NCBI GenBank assembly: GCA_030686995.1
Contig: CM060686.1
Coordinates: forward strand, 69,716,319 to 69,780,318
Origin: Artemisia argyi
Taxonomy: Eukaryota > Streptophyta > Magnoliopsida > Asterales > Asteraceae
Length of the DNA: 64,000 bases
Direction of reading: 5' to 3'
Position 1 is the first letter of the stretch, and the number at the start of each line of letters is the position of its first letter. Positions 14,565 through 25,900 of the stretch are shown piece after piece. The notes under the pieces were generated by a model. It was given only the letters and a program-made list of their open reading frames with translations. It had not been told where the DNA came from and did no database searches. The position numbers and the translations under genes were made by a program.

Positions 14565-15384
14565 GTGTCCTTTTTCTCCGCAAGCATGACAAATGACCAT
14601 TGCTGGTGGCGGATTACCCCTAGTGGTTCATCCTTTGTGCTTGCAATCCTTTGTCTGATGGCCCACCTTGTTACATATGTTACATTTAATGGAACAAGGC
14701 TCTGTGTGATGCCAGTTGTATTTCTTACACAGAGGGGATTTTCCAGCATAACCACTTCCCTCATATGCTCTTGCAGTCTATTGCCTTGGTTGAGGATAGG
14801 GGTTGGTACGATTATTACCATAGGTGTTACGGGTGTTACCGAAAGCTCTCCCATCATGGAACATTCGTTTATTATCGTTGGACACTAGCACAGAGTTGTG
14901 CTTTGTTACTTGATCCATTAACCTCAAAGTAATGTTAATGGCGTCCTCTAGAGTTTGAGGTCTAGAGGCAGTAACATTCCCTTTGATACTTCGGGGTAAA
15001 CCTCCGATGAAAACTTCTATCGTCTTTTCAATAGTCGGCATCATTGTAGGACACAAAGTTGCCAACTCTTGAAATCTCCTAATATAATTTTTAACATCGT
15101 TCCCCTTCACAGTCAAGTTATATAACTCATCTTCCATTTTCTTGACTTCCGTTCGAGGGCAGTATTTCTTAATTATAAGATTCTTAAATTCAGTCCTTGA
15201 TAACTTGTATGCCTCTTCTATTCCTATGGGTTGGGCATACAAGTTCCACCAAGATAACACTTCCTCGGTAAGAGTACCGGTCGCAAACTTAACACTACAA
15301 TCCTCAGTGCAGTTACTATGGGAGAATACTGATTCACACCTCTCAAACCAGTGAATCAATCCTATGGCCCCTTCTGTCCCCTTG
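14565..15384 (-). pseudogene. Element G: gypsy gag (capsid and zinc knuckles)
   Basis: The minus frame holds a Retrotrans_gag-type capsid segment ([47 protein letters not shown]). After it come three Cys/His clusters: CKKYNWHHTEPC, CNICNKVGHQTKDC, and a third whose first half lies here and whose second half lies at 11160-11217 beyond S1. Two in-frame stops separate the capsid from the knuckles (one after NPYPQPRQ) and the second from the third knuckle. The N-terminus is missing: at about 15379-15385 the frame passes directly into H LTR sequence. No start codon of its own is present. Confidence 0.85.
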
Positions 15385-17692
15385 ATTTTACGAAATGACA
15401 ATTTATACCACAACTTTGAAAAATTGACACTTTTGACCCGATTTTTGTAAAATTTGCAAATTTAGTCCAAACTTCACTAATTTCAAAACTTAATGTTTTC
15501 ATCTCTTAAGTAGTTTCAAAACAGCTTATTGAACTTATTCTAACAGCTTATTAGTTCGAAAAAATTAGTTTGATAGCTTATGGGCTTTTAACGAAAAATC
15601 TTAAGCCCGTTAGTGTTTTTGAATCCAATGGGCCTACGGGAGTTTTGGGCCTTGTTTTGGGTAAATTTTAGGAGTATGAAAAACGTTGCCAATCAGCTTA
15701 TTGTAACAGCTTATACGATCAGCTTATTTTGAAATGATTGGGCCTTAAGGCCCAGTCGATAATAAAAATTTTCCAAAACTAGTTTCCAAGTCGATTTGCT
15801 TGGTGACTTTTATAGGTTCAAAACGCGATTTTTATTATAAAGTTTTTATACGAAAATGATTGTTTGTCATGAGGACAATTAGTTTGTGAAATAAAATGGC
15901 ATGCTTGTTAAGTAAAATTTAAAGATGTACGTGCGTTTTGGGCTAGCATGGGACGAGTTTTGTAGTAAAAGACTTAGAAAAATTTAAGGGTTTTTCATAC
16001 TTGTTGTGATACGTTAGAAATGGTATTCCAAAATAGTTGTACGTAGCTTTTTATTTTCAAAACTTTACATGACTTAATTGTTAAGGTGTAAAATATATAG
16101 ATGAACGTAAAATATATGTATATATGTTGTTTATTTAGTTTTCGAGAGTTTTAGTGCAAGTGTTTGTGATTTATACGAAAATAATTAAATGTACGTTTTA
16201 AATAAAAATGGAAAAAGTTGTGTGAGACTTACTACACCAAAATGGTGGGGTAAAACGAGACGTAGAGTCGAGAAGAAAAGAGTACGAGAGTGTATTGTGT
16301 GTGTCGACTCAACCAAGGTTCACAAACAAGGATTTATTTCTTCTAGACTCGATTTGAAAAGCTTGCTCTCTAGCCAAAGCAATTTGAAATAGAAACTAAC
16401 ACTAGGACTTAGTATATTTTTGTGATATGATTTGCATGGAAGTATGAATCGAGTATATGCATGCATGGTGATATATATATATGGTACCTAGTGTGTTCTA
16501 GTGTCTAACATTTATGTAAGGTGATGGTTACTTGTATTCACAATTCATGGAATGTGTAAGACGCAACATGTACTATCTAGTTTGTTTCTTATGTGTCGAC
16601 ATCTCAAGATTCAAAGAAAACGTGGGATTTGCTATATTAAAATGAGATGGTACTTGTGATATGTATTTCAAAAGAGTATAGTACATGACCTATGAATAAA
16701 ATATGCAAAGGAGTGAGCTTAAAATGAGGATGTACTAGTTTGTTTTGATTCATGCATGTCGACTACATTTTATTTAGTAAACCGATTTGTAAATCGGTTG
16801 TGACTTGAGATTTTGATAACTTTGAAATATTTAGACACTAGTTTGTGTTTAAAAATGATTTTAGGAAGTTATAGAAACAAACGTGGTTTAAAACGGTTGA
16901 GTTTTGGATTAGTTGAAATTTTATGAAATAGTTTTTGGACACAATGCTTTGCCTCGTAAAATCGTATCTAGACACAACGTGGGAAACTAAAAATCGACAC
17001 TCTAATTGTTGGCTAGGGGAGGAACGAGTATGTGTAAAAATATAGGGGTGTCGTGTGTAGGATTTGAGCATACGAGGCTCGTTTCTAGTTGGTATTAGTC
17101 GAGTGAAAAGAAAAACAAAACAAGAAAAATGGGCTTGGTTGCATTGGGCCGTGAATAGTAACAGGCCAGGAATTGTTTTTGGGCTTGGTGGGTAATTAGG
17201 GTCCGGTTTGGCGTATTTTAAGATTTGTAAAATATTAATTGTAATTAGTGAAAAGTTTAGAAATTAATTTGTGAGACGTTTACGTGAGTCCGAGAGTGAA
17301 TAGTATTTTGTGAATAGTAAAACTTTTGAAAAACATCTCGATATCACTAACCGACTCAAAAAACGATGAATAGTAAAATGATGAATAGTGTGTTGGTGAA
17401 TAGTAACCGATGAATAGTAAATTTGAAAAATGTCTCGAAAATGCAGGTTCGTAACGAATAAAAGAAAATTTTTATATTCTCGCGATTTTAGACTATAGTG
17501 GTACATGTGTGAGCATCGTTCCAAGCATACAGGGATCATAAATATCGTAGTGATTTTCAAGTAACATAGCTTATTTGATAATAAAATATAAAAAAAGTTT
17601 TGTTATTGGTAAAAACGTTATCAATTTACGTAATGATATATTAGTCATTGATTTACTTTTACTATTTATAGGGAAATTTACGGGGGATTACA
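15385..17692 (-). repeat. Element H: truncated 3' LTR
   Basis: The sense (minus) end at 17692 reads TGTAATCCCCCG, directly preceded by a PPT. It aligns base for base with the 5' LTR of H (39681-40640 joined to 53587-54992) with few differences. One is a 22-bp length difference near 15531-15552, between two copies of 'acagcttatt'. The last 1.48 kb of the LTR (the part matching 38200-39680) is absent because the sequence is fused to G's gag. The segment contains the empty site for N (agtac at 16281-16285), GCTTATT words at 15520-15730 and repeated TGAATAGTA words at 17140-17425. Confidence 0.87.
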
Positions 17693-17711
17693 GTACCTAC
17701 CCCTCATTCTG
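17693..17711 (-). other. Polypurine tract of element H
   Basis: On the minus strand AGAATGAGGGGTAGGTAC lies immediately before the LTR start TGTAATCC. A PPT in this position identifies 15385-17692 as the 3' LTR and fixes the minus orientation of H. Confidence 0.7.
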
Positions 17712-17971
17712 AATTCTGTCCCGGAATTCAAGTTTAACGAAATTTCTGTATTAGAAAATTTTCGATCAGAGGGTTGTCGAGAGATTTTTATTAATAAGAT
17801 TTCGGAGACGCGGTTTATTTAGACTTATTTGTGCTAGACAGGATCTAGTAACTAGTGTACTTAAGGGTTGTGAATATTGAAGGTAATGGTTTTGAATAGT
17901 AAAATAACGACTAGGTGTACCGTACCCAACAGTCAGGAATAGTGCTCCTAACGGTCCGAAATAGTGAATAA

Positions 17972-18566
17972 CGGCTTGTTTTCCACCTACATATACCCCT
18001 TTCAACTTTCCATTTCTTCCACCAACCATTTTCCTATCATTTCTCATCTCCTATTCTTAAAATACTTCCGAAAAAAAAACCGCCGAGCCTAATTACTATA
18101 CTAGCGATTGTGTATGTCGTCCTTGCCGCTGTCTACTTAGCGTATGTTCCAGACGAAGACTTTGGGTTCTTGGTTGCGATCTTGTTGTTTGTCGTACCCC
18201 TCACGGTTCTAGCCATTACCATGGACAAGATATGGGGGTAATAATCTTAAGCTATGGTTGTTTTAACTTAATTCCTTGTCGTGTTTCTATGTAATCCCCA
18301 ATAAATGTGAAATAAGACTTATTTGTCCTTATGTTTAAAAACTAGTCTTGCTATAGTTTTTAATGACTTGCTTATATTTATCTTTCAGCATAATTAAGGT
18401 GATTCATCATGTGGTGGCTTTTGCTATGGTTTTGTTGGTGGGGGTTTTTGTTGTCATAGCGGATCAACCTATTGAAGATTCTATGGTTTATATTGTAATT
18501 ATTGTGACGTTAGCACTTCCGATGCTAGTTATTTGTTTATTTATTAATTTTCATGGATTCGGATAA
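17972..18566 (+). other. Possible spliced four-helix membrane ORF, antisense to H
   Basis: Plus-strand open frame 17972-18237 ends in a hydrophobic hairpin (TILAIVYVVLAAVYLAYV, then PDEDFG, then FLVAILLFVVPLTVLAI). A second open segment, 18389-18566, encodes a similar hairpin (VVAFAMVLLVGVFVVIAD, then QPIEDSM, then YIVIIVTLALPMLVICLF) and ends in a stop. Between them is a candidate 151-bp intron: donor g|gtaata at 18238 and acceptor 'tatttatctttcag' ending at 18388. Joining keeps the frame. The two halves resemble each other, as if from an internal duplication. The only ATG in the first segment is late (18221), so the start is missing, in another exon, or lost. I know of no family. It lies opposite to the coding direction of H, like the antisense extra ORFs known from some plant LTR elements. 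Confidence 0.4.
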
Positions 18567-18992
18567 ATTTTTAGTTATTGGAGTTTTCTATTAGTCTTTG
18601 CGAATTACTAGGGTTTTCCTATTTGTACTTTTGTTGGCTTCTTGTCATAATGACGAAGGAATAAGATAGGTTTTTATAGTAGTTTGTAATATTTTTGAAT
18701 AATTCAGTTTATTTATATTTGTTGCTTTTAAATGAAGATTATTATTTAGAAATTTTTGGTATTATGACTGTTCCATCATAACATGGTTCTTCCTAAATTA
18801 GACATAGTTGAGCAGGCTATGTTTAATTGAGGACTAAACGATGTGATGCTTGGCTCAGTCACAATGGTGTTTATGCTTTTCTTAAATTGTTTTAGATGGT
18901 GTTCAATATTTTTTTATTATGATATAATACGTAATTTCTTTTAAGAATAAAGTAGGAACTTTATTCATTGATTTATTTATTTATTTATTTTA

Positions 18993-19108
<116 letters not shown>

Positions 19109-19394
19109 GAGTCAAAAATTTCTAGGGAAATAACAGTATGGTGTTATTTGGTAAATGGGATAGGAATTGAAATTTACGTAGATTATAATTATTTTAGAAA
19201 TATTACAAGGTAGATTTTTCGATACGGTAGAAGGATAATTGTTTTACTTAAGTTACATCCATCGTAACTTAAAGTAAAATACGGGGAAGAGATACAATCT
19301 CAAGATATTGTCGAACTAGGATTTATTTATTTACAACAGGAATTTATTCATCTGCTTCAATCTAGTCGTCATTCCTTTGATACTATCGAAGTTT

Positions 19395-19700
19395 TTAAAG
19401 GTTATTCATTTCTAAGAGTTTTTGCTTTTGTTTATTTCCATTAGGTATAACTCCTTGCCTAATTCCTTGGTTATGGGTGATGGTAGGGTTAGCCATTCCT
19501 TCTGGCGTTTTAAAGTTGGTTGGCCTATATTCCATGCAGTTTTCCTGGTTATCAGGCATATCCGAATCTCCTCTTGGATAAACTATGGTGACTCCTTTAA
19601 GTACTACTGACACGATGTTGGTTACCAATTTCCTGAAGGCTTCAGTAGTCATGGTGGTTTTTGATGAAGATGGAGTACATGTGTTGTTTACGTTGTCCAT
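19395..19700 (-). pseudogene. Gag-N-terminus-like ORF in element H
   Basis: A 101-codon minus frame with TTEAFRKLVTNIVSVVLKGV, which resembles the short helical opening of gypsy gag proteins, followed by a low-complexity tail. In H's reading direction it comes after the 37136-37939 ORF and before the PPT. No capsid core or zinc knuckle follows. I regard it as a relic gag start in a non-autonomous element; the assignment is weak. Confidence 0.35.
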
Positions 19701-20027
19701 CTTCTGAAATCATTAATGAAACTCAACTTAGAATCCTTCTGATGTCAGAATAATTCAAATGAAGCTAATTATTTCATTGATGATAGACTGAATTGACTCT
19801 TACTGTAATCTAATTTCAAGATATGTCTGTGTTGTATCATAGATAGATAATCAACTCTTGATATGGGATTACTAAGGAACAAAACGATTCGTCCACTAAA
19901 ATAAATTTTCTCTCTCTTGAAAATTTAATTATAGTATGTTTAAGAATTTCTTAACAATTGTAAGAAATCTTACGGTAGATTTGAATAGTATTGTAGAAGT
20001 CATCATAATATTAATAACTTGACTAAT

Positions 20028-20502
20028 TGTTGATCCCAGTTGAGCTAATACGATCTTATATAGAAGTTAACTTAAACAAATACTTAAGCTTAAACGCGGA
20101 ATATAAAAGCTTAACTTAAGAAGATTAAGAATTTTCTTTCAACACTTCAATATTATTAATACGAGCACTCAATAATGCTAGGGTTTTACAACCTTGAAGT
20201 GAATAATAATACGTACATAATCTAACCCTAGGATCCTCCTTTTATAGGCCAAGGAGTCCTACTAGGTTTACAATACCTTTCTCTACAAGATAAGAATAAT
20301 CTAAATAGATAAACTATACAAAGAATCTATTCCATAATTATCCTATCGTATACAATGTTAATCCCTTCAGCAGTAGTTTCACCAAGCAGCAGATTGTCTT
20401 CAGCAGCAGAGTCATTAATACCAGCAGTAGTTTCATTGTAGCAGCAGTATTACTCAGCAGCAGAGTTACATAGCAGTAGTGTCACTTGGTCAAAACCCAA
20501 CA
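20028..20502 (-). repeat. LTR-A1 (3' LTR of the A part of C)
   Basis: 475 bp, TGTTG...CAACA. It appears identical to LTR-A2 (34156-34630). The sense TATA box is in CCTATAAAAGG (20240-20247). The sense-upstream neighbour is TTTAGGGGAGGAT (20503-20515), a PPT. Confidence 0.92.
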
Positions 20503-20562
20503 ATCCTCCCCTAAACTTAATATTTATTTCTAAATATTCAAGTTTCTTCAAAGCTCAATTAA

Positions 20563-22524
20563 TCACTTGGAGGATGCTTCCAAACACTTCATCTCTTGAA
20601 AATTCAGTTGATCAAATATCTTCTTATACTTTGACAGCAAATTGAATGCTTGATCATCAGAATCATAATCTTTCTGCAGCTTAAGTGTTTTGTCACCATT
20701 AACCATCTGATTGACAATATTCCAGTATTTTACCACTGGGTAATCTACTTCAGCTAGCATATACAAAGTAATAGGTCCAATTTCTAGCACATGAACTCCA
20801 AAATCTTGAAAGAGTCTCCATTTTCTTACTTTGTATTCTACTATCTCTGTCCATTCAGAATCATCCATTGAAGGTTCAAACATAAGTTTAAGAGCTCTCC
20901 ACATAACATTATTAGAAGAAGTTAAGATATGATCAATTTGATCTACCTCATACTTTTTACCATCAAATTTCTTAGCTCCAAACTTTGCCTTGTATAACTT
21001 CCACAAGTCTTCAACATCCTCTCTATCAAAGTAGTGTAACATCTGTTGAAATCTAAGAAATCTATGAGTCTTACCATCAGATCTCTGGACATCATGAAAT
21101 GCTCCAATGTTAGTATCATACCCTGTAGTTACTTTGATAATAGGATACTTGATTCCTAATGGTTTAGCATCAACCACTTCAGGATCTTCCATCTTTCCAA
21201 CCACAGTATAACTCTTCAATTGTTCTTTTTGATGCTCAGAAGGAATGTGATCAAGACCATATTTAAACTCATCTCCTTCAGGCATAGAACTACTTCCTTC
21301 TCCAATCTTTCTCCTCTTCTTTGCAACTGACTTATGAATAACACCTTTTCTTTTATCACCCTGCACAGAAGAAGTAATCTTTGCTGCGTCACTTTCAATC
21401 TTTTCAACAACATTAACTTCTTGTATCTGCTCTGCTTCAACTATCTTTTCAGGCACCAACTTCTTGTTCATCTGAGCAATATGTTCCAAGTCCTCAGCAC
21501 ATCCCATAGTATAAAAAGTATCTGTTCTTTTCTTTGTTTGTTGATACAAATCAAAAACTTCTTTGTCAGAATAAGCTTTCAACTGCACCAATGTCCATCC
21601 ACCCATATTCTTTAGATACCTTTCATATTCTTTCCTTTGCTGTTTAACTGTTGGACCTTTGAATACTTTAACTTTTCTTCTAGCAGCAGCATTCTCTTTT
21701 CTCTTATTAGAAGCAAAATTACTATACCAAGATTGCACATTAAAATTTGGAACTTCATTTTCTTCAATCTTGATCAGCTTGTTTAATTCAATATCAGCAG
21801 CAATTCTGATCTTTTCATCATCCCATTCATCATACATTCTTAAACCTTCAGCCTCTTTCTCAGCCAGCTTTTGATCTTCCAAGTTAATCAACTCTTGTGC
21901 TTTAATAGCAGCAGCTTCATCATGTTCAACTTGCAATGACTTAGGCCAAGAATCAAAAGGTACATCAGTAAAATCAATCCCTTTATACATCCACCTCTGA
22001 ACATCAACTTGCTTGCCTTTACCCTTATCTGTAGAAGATGATGTGATTGTCTTCTTTTGAGTAGCAGCAGGTTCTCTTATTGTTATTCCTTTTTGAGGTT
22101 TTCTTGTTGCTGAAGTTATGTTAGTTGTTGTGATAGGTTGTGATGATGATTGAGTTGGTAACTGAGGTGTATGTGAGTCAGCAGTAGTCTTCTTACTTAG
22201 CAAAACCATTGCCTCTGCAGCAGCATTATCCATAGATCCAGCAGCAGAGTCTTGTACTTCAGCAGTATTCACTATTCCACTAGCAGCAGAACCATCAAAA
22301 GTCTTAGCAGCAGAATTATGAATAGCAGTAGAGTCAGCAATAGCAGCATTTTCCACTGAATCTTCCAAAGTCTTTAACACATTACCCATCAACCCTGTTG
22401 CCTTCACTAGTTGCTCAGACTCCAAAGTTTTAAGAGTATCTACCACCTTTTCTTGTACAGCAACCATCTTTTCCATAACAACTTCATTCCCAGACTTATC
22501 AGCAACTACAAAGTCTTCATCATT
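20563..22524 (-). pseudogene. Extra ORF, duplicate 3' copy (5'-truncated)
   Basis: This copy carries the C-terminal 637 codons of the Sirevirus extra ORF without its start, from GNEVVMEKMVAVQEKV to CLEASSK and a stop at 20563-20565. It matches 22973-24934 throughout as far as I can tell by eye. The single difference I found is at 21540, where this copy keeps a Gln codon and the other has a stop. It is preceded (sense) not by the ORF's own N-terminus but by a 6-bp filler (22525-22530) and a gag fragment. The protein is Lys/Glu-rich with Ala/Ser tracts and a C-terminal region containing KTHRFLRFQQMLHYF. I recognise no enzymatic motif. Confidence 0.8.
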
Positions 22525-22794
22525 TGGATGTCCAGTAGATTGACCTGCACATGAAAAATAGAGAAATCAGTTTCTCTTGATGACCCAAGCCATTACTGAC
22601 TTGGATCTGCCCTGTGCATCAGTATAATCAAATTTCTTCAAATCACTTGATGCACTACTATTCTTGGAAACAGAGTTTGAAACATTTGTTTTTGGTTTCC
22701 AAGTCCAGCAAGCTGAGGCTTTAACAGCATAATAGTGATTACTAACAACTGTATTTGGAAGATGTTTTGGCTTAGAAGTAGAAAATTTTGAACT
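22525..22794 (-). pseudogene. Misplaced gag/pol-junction fragment in C
   Basis: About 264 bp copied from the region matching 31436-31709 (the gag tail, the TGA at 31475 and the pol opening), inserted between the two copies of the extra ORF. One edge is a 12-bp microhomology (agcagcagattg, 22795-22806) shared with LTR-A; the other has a 6-bp filler (22525-22530). It differs from its source by only a few bases and keeps the same TGA, so that stop is older than the rearrangement. Confidence 0.85.
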
Positions 22795-22912
22795 AGCAGC
22801 AGATTGTCTTCAGCAGCAGAGTCATTAATACCAGCAGTAGTTTCATTGTAGCAGCAGTATTACTCAGCAGCAGAGTTACATAGCAGTAGTGTCACTTGGT
22901 CAAAACCCAACA
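22795..22912 (-). repeat. Partial LTR-A inside C
   Basis: The first 118 bp (sense) of LTR-A, corresponding to 20385-20502, ending at the 12-bp microhomology with the gag fragment. It lies in the position of a 3' LTR relative to the 22973-26611 ORF. Confidence 0.9.
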
Positions 22913-22972
22913 ATCCTCCCCTAAACTTAATATTTATTTCTAAATATTCAAGTTTCTTCAAAGCTCAATTAA

Positions 22973-25900
22973 TCACTTGGAGGATGCTTCCAAACACTTC
23001 ATCTCTTGAAAATTCAGTTGATCAAATATCTTCTTATACTTTGACAGCAAATTGAATGCTTGATCATCAGAATCATAATCTTTCTGCAGCTTAAGTGTTT
23101 TGTCACCATTAACCATCTGATTGACAATATTCCAGTATTTTACCACTGGGTAATCTACTTCAGCTAGCATATACAAAGTAATAGGTCCAATTTCTAGCAC
23201 ATGAACTCCAAAATCTTGAAAGAGTCTCCATTTTCTTACTTTGTATTCTACTATCTCTGTCCATTCAGAATCATCCATTGAAGGTTCAAACATAAGTTTA
23301 AGAGCTCTCCACATAACATTATTAGAAGAAGTTAAGATATGATCAATTTGATCTACCTCATACTTTTTACCATCAAATTTCTTAGCTCCAAACTTTGCCT
23401 TGTATAACTTCCACAAGTCTTCAACATCCTCTCTATCAAAGTAGTGTAACATCTGTTGAAATCTAAGAAATCTATGAGTCTTACCATCAGATCTCTGGAC
23501 ATCATGAAATGCTCCAATGTTAGTATCATACCCTGTAGTTACTTTGATAATAGGATACTTGATTCCTAATGGTTTAGCATCAACCACTTCAGGATCTTCC
23601 ATCTTTCCAACCACAGTATAACTCTTCAATTGTTCTTTTTGATGCTCAGAAGGAATGTGATCAAGACCATATTTAAACTCATCTCCTTCAGGCATAGAAC
23701 TACTTCCTTCTCCAATCTTTCTCCTCTTCTTTGCAACTGACTTATGAATAACACCTTTTCTTTTATCACCCTGCACAGAAGAAGTAATCTTTGCTGCGTC
23801 ACTTTCAATCTTTTCAACAACATTAACTTCTTGTATCTGCTCTGCTTCAACTATCTTTTCAGGCACCAACTTCTTGTTCATCTGAGCAATATGTTCCAAG
23901 TCCTCAGCACATCCCATAGTATAAAAAGTATCTGTTCTTTTCTTTGTTTATTGATACAAATCAAAAACTTCTTTGTCAGAATAAGCTTTCAACTGCACCA
24001 ATGTCCATCCACCCATATTCTTTAGATACCTTTCATATTCTTTCCTTTGCTGTTTAACTGTTGGACCTTTGAATACTTTAACTTTTCTTCTAGCAGCAGC
24101 ATTCTCTTTTCTCTTATTAGAAGCAAAATTACTATACCAAGATTGCACATTAAAATTTGGAACTTCATTTTCTTCAATCTTGATCAGCTTGTTTAATTCA
24201 ATATCAGCAGCAATTCTGATCTTTTCATCATCCCATTCATCATACATTCTTAAACCTTCAGCCTCTTTCTCAGCCAGCTTTTGATCTTCCAAGTTAATCA
24301 ACTCTTGTGCTTTAATAGCAGCAGCTTCATCATGTTCAACTTGCAATGACTTAGGCCAAGAATCAAAAGGTACATCAGTAAAATCAATCCCTTTATACAT
24401 CCACCTCTGAACATCAACTTGCTTGCCTTTACCCTTATCTGTAGAAGATGATGTGATTGTCTTCTTTTGAGTAGCAGCAGGTTCTCTTATTGTTATTCCT
24501 TTTTGAGGTTTTCTTGTTGCTGAAGTTATGTTAGTTGTTGTGATAGGTTGTGATGATGATTGAGTTGGTAACTGAGGTGTATGTGAGTCAGCAGTAGTCT
24601 TCTTACTTAGCAAAACCATTGCCTCTGCAGCAGCATTATCCATAGATCCAGCAGCAGAGTCTTGTACTTCAGCAGTATTCACTATTCCACTAGCAGCAGA
24701 ACCATCAAAAGTCTTAGCAGCAGAATTATGAATAGCAGTAGAGTCAGCAATAGCAGCATTTTCCACTGAATCTTCCAAAGTCTTTAACACATTACCCATC
24801 AACCCTGTTGCCTTCACTAGTTGCTCAGACTCCAAAGTTTTAAGAGTATCTACCACCTTTTCTTGTACAGCAACCATCTTTTCCATAACAACTTCATTCC
24901 CAGACTTATCAGCAACTACAAAGTCTTCATCATTCTGAGGACTATCCACATCCATGTCTCCAATCACTGGAACCTCCCCTGAAACTATTCCAGCATCCAT
25001 ATCTTGAACATTATCAAATTTTTCAAGATTTACCTCCCCTGAATCCATGACAATCTCTTTCCTCCCCTGTTTGGAAGCATCCTCTTCCAAATGAGTAGAT
25101 GGTTCAGAAGAACTTACAACCTGAGTAGTCCCCACTTTCTTCATTCTTTTCAAGGAGGTTGAAGATCTTGATTTCTTGAAGCTCTTAATCTGTTTTCTCA
25201 TTTTGATGATAACCTTGGCTTGACCAGCAACAACATCAGATAGATTAAGAACCTTATCTTCCAAAGACTCACATTTCAACCCCAAAGCGGTACAAGTAGC
25301 CGTCAATTCTTTTATAAGTTGCATTGTAGTCTCATCACTTCGACCTGTATTACCTGGTCCGAGAGGTGAATCACTGACATTGTCATCATGTACAAGTGGA
25401 TCCGTCAATTCATGAGTCACTGGCCTGTCCTCATCACTTCGACCTGTGTGACCTGGTCCGAGAGGTGAATCTTGGGACAAAAACTCAGTATCAAACCTAG
25501 TTTGATCATCTGAGCCCCCTATGTTTTCCATTTGACTAGGGTTACCATCCTGAGAAGCAGACTCATAAGAATCCTTTTCTCTAGATGTTGCCTTGGTTTG
25601 GGTCTTAATGATGTTATCACTATCCTGCTCTGCTGCTAAGCTAGAAGCAGTAGTGACAGCCCTTGCCAACATGTCCTCTCCATCACCTAGGACAGCCTCA
25701 TCTGGTACAGCCATACTAACACTATCCTGAGGTAGATTAGTGTCCTTTTTGGTTTTCCTACGTGTATATTATTTTGTAGGTTGTGTAACAGATGTAGTAA
25801 CATTGGGTGTGTGATGGGAATCAGTGGGATTTCCTGATCCTTCACCCTGGTTGTTGTGCACAATTTGTTCCATAAAAGAAGTAAGATTTGTATGTGCACC

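Noticed and set aside
20380..20500. Regular AGCAG repeats suggesting a CRISPR-like or satellite array
   Set aside because: Spacing is irregular, there are no unique equal-length spacers, and the words lie inside an LTR and coding sequence of a plant retroelement.
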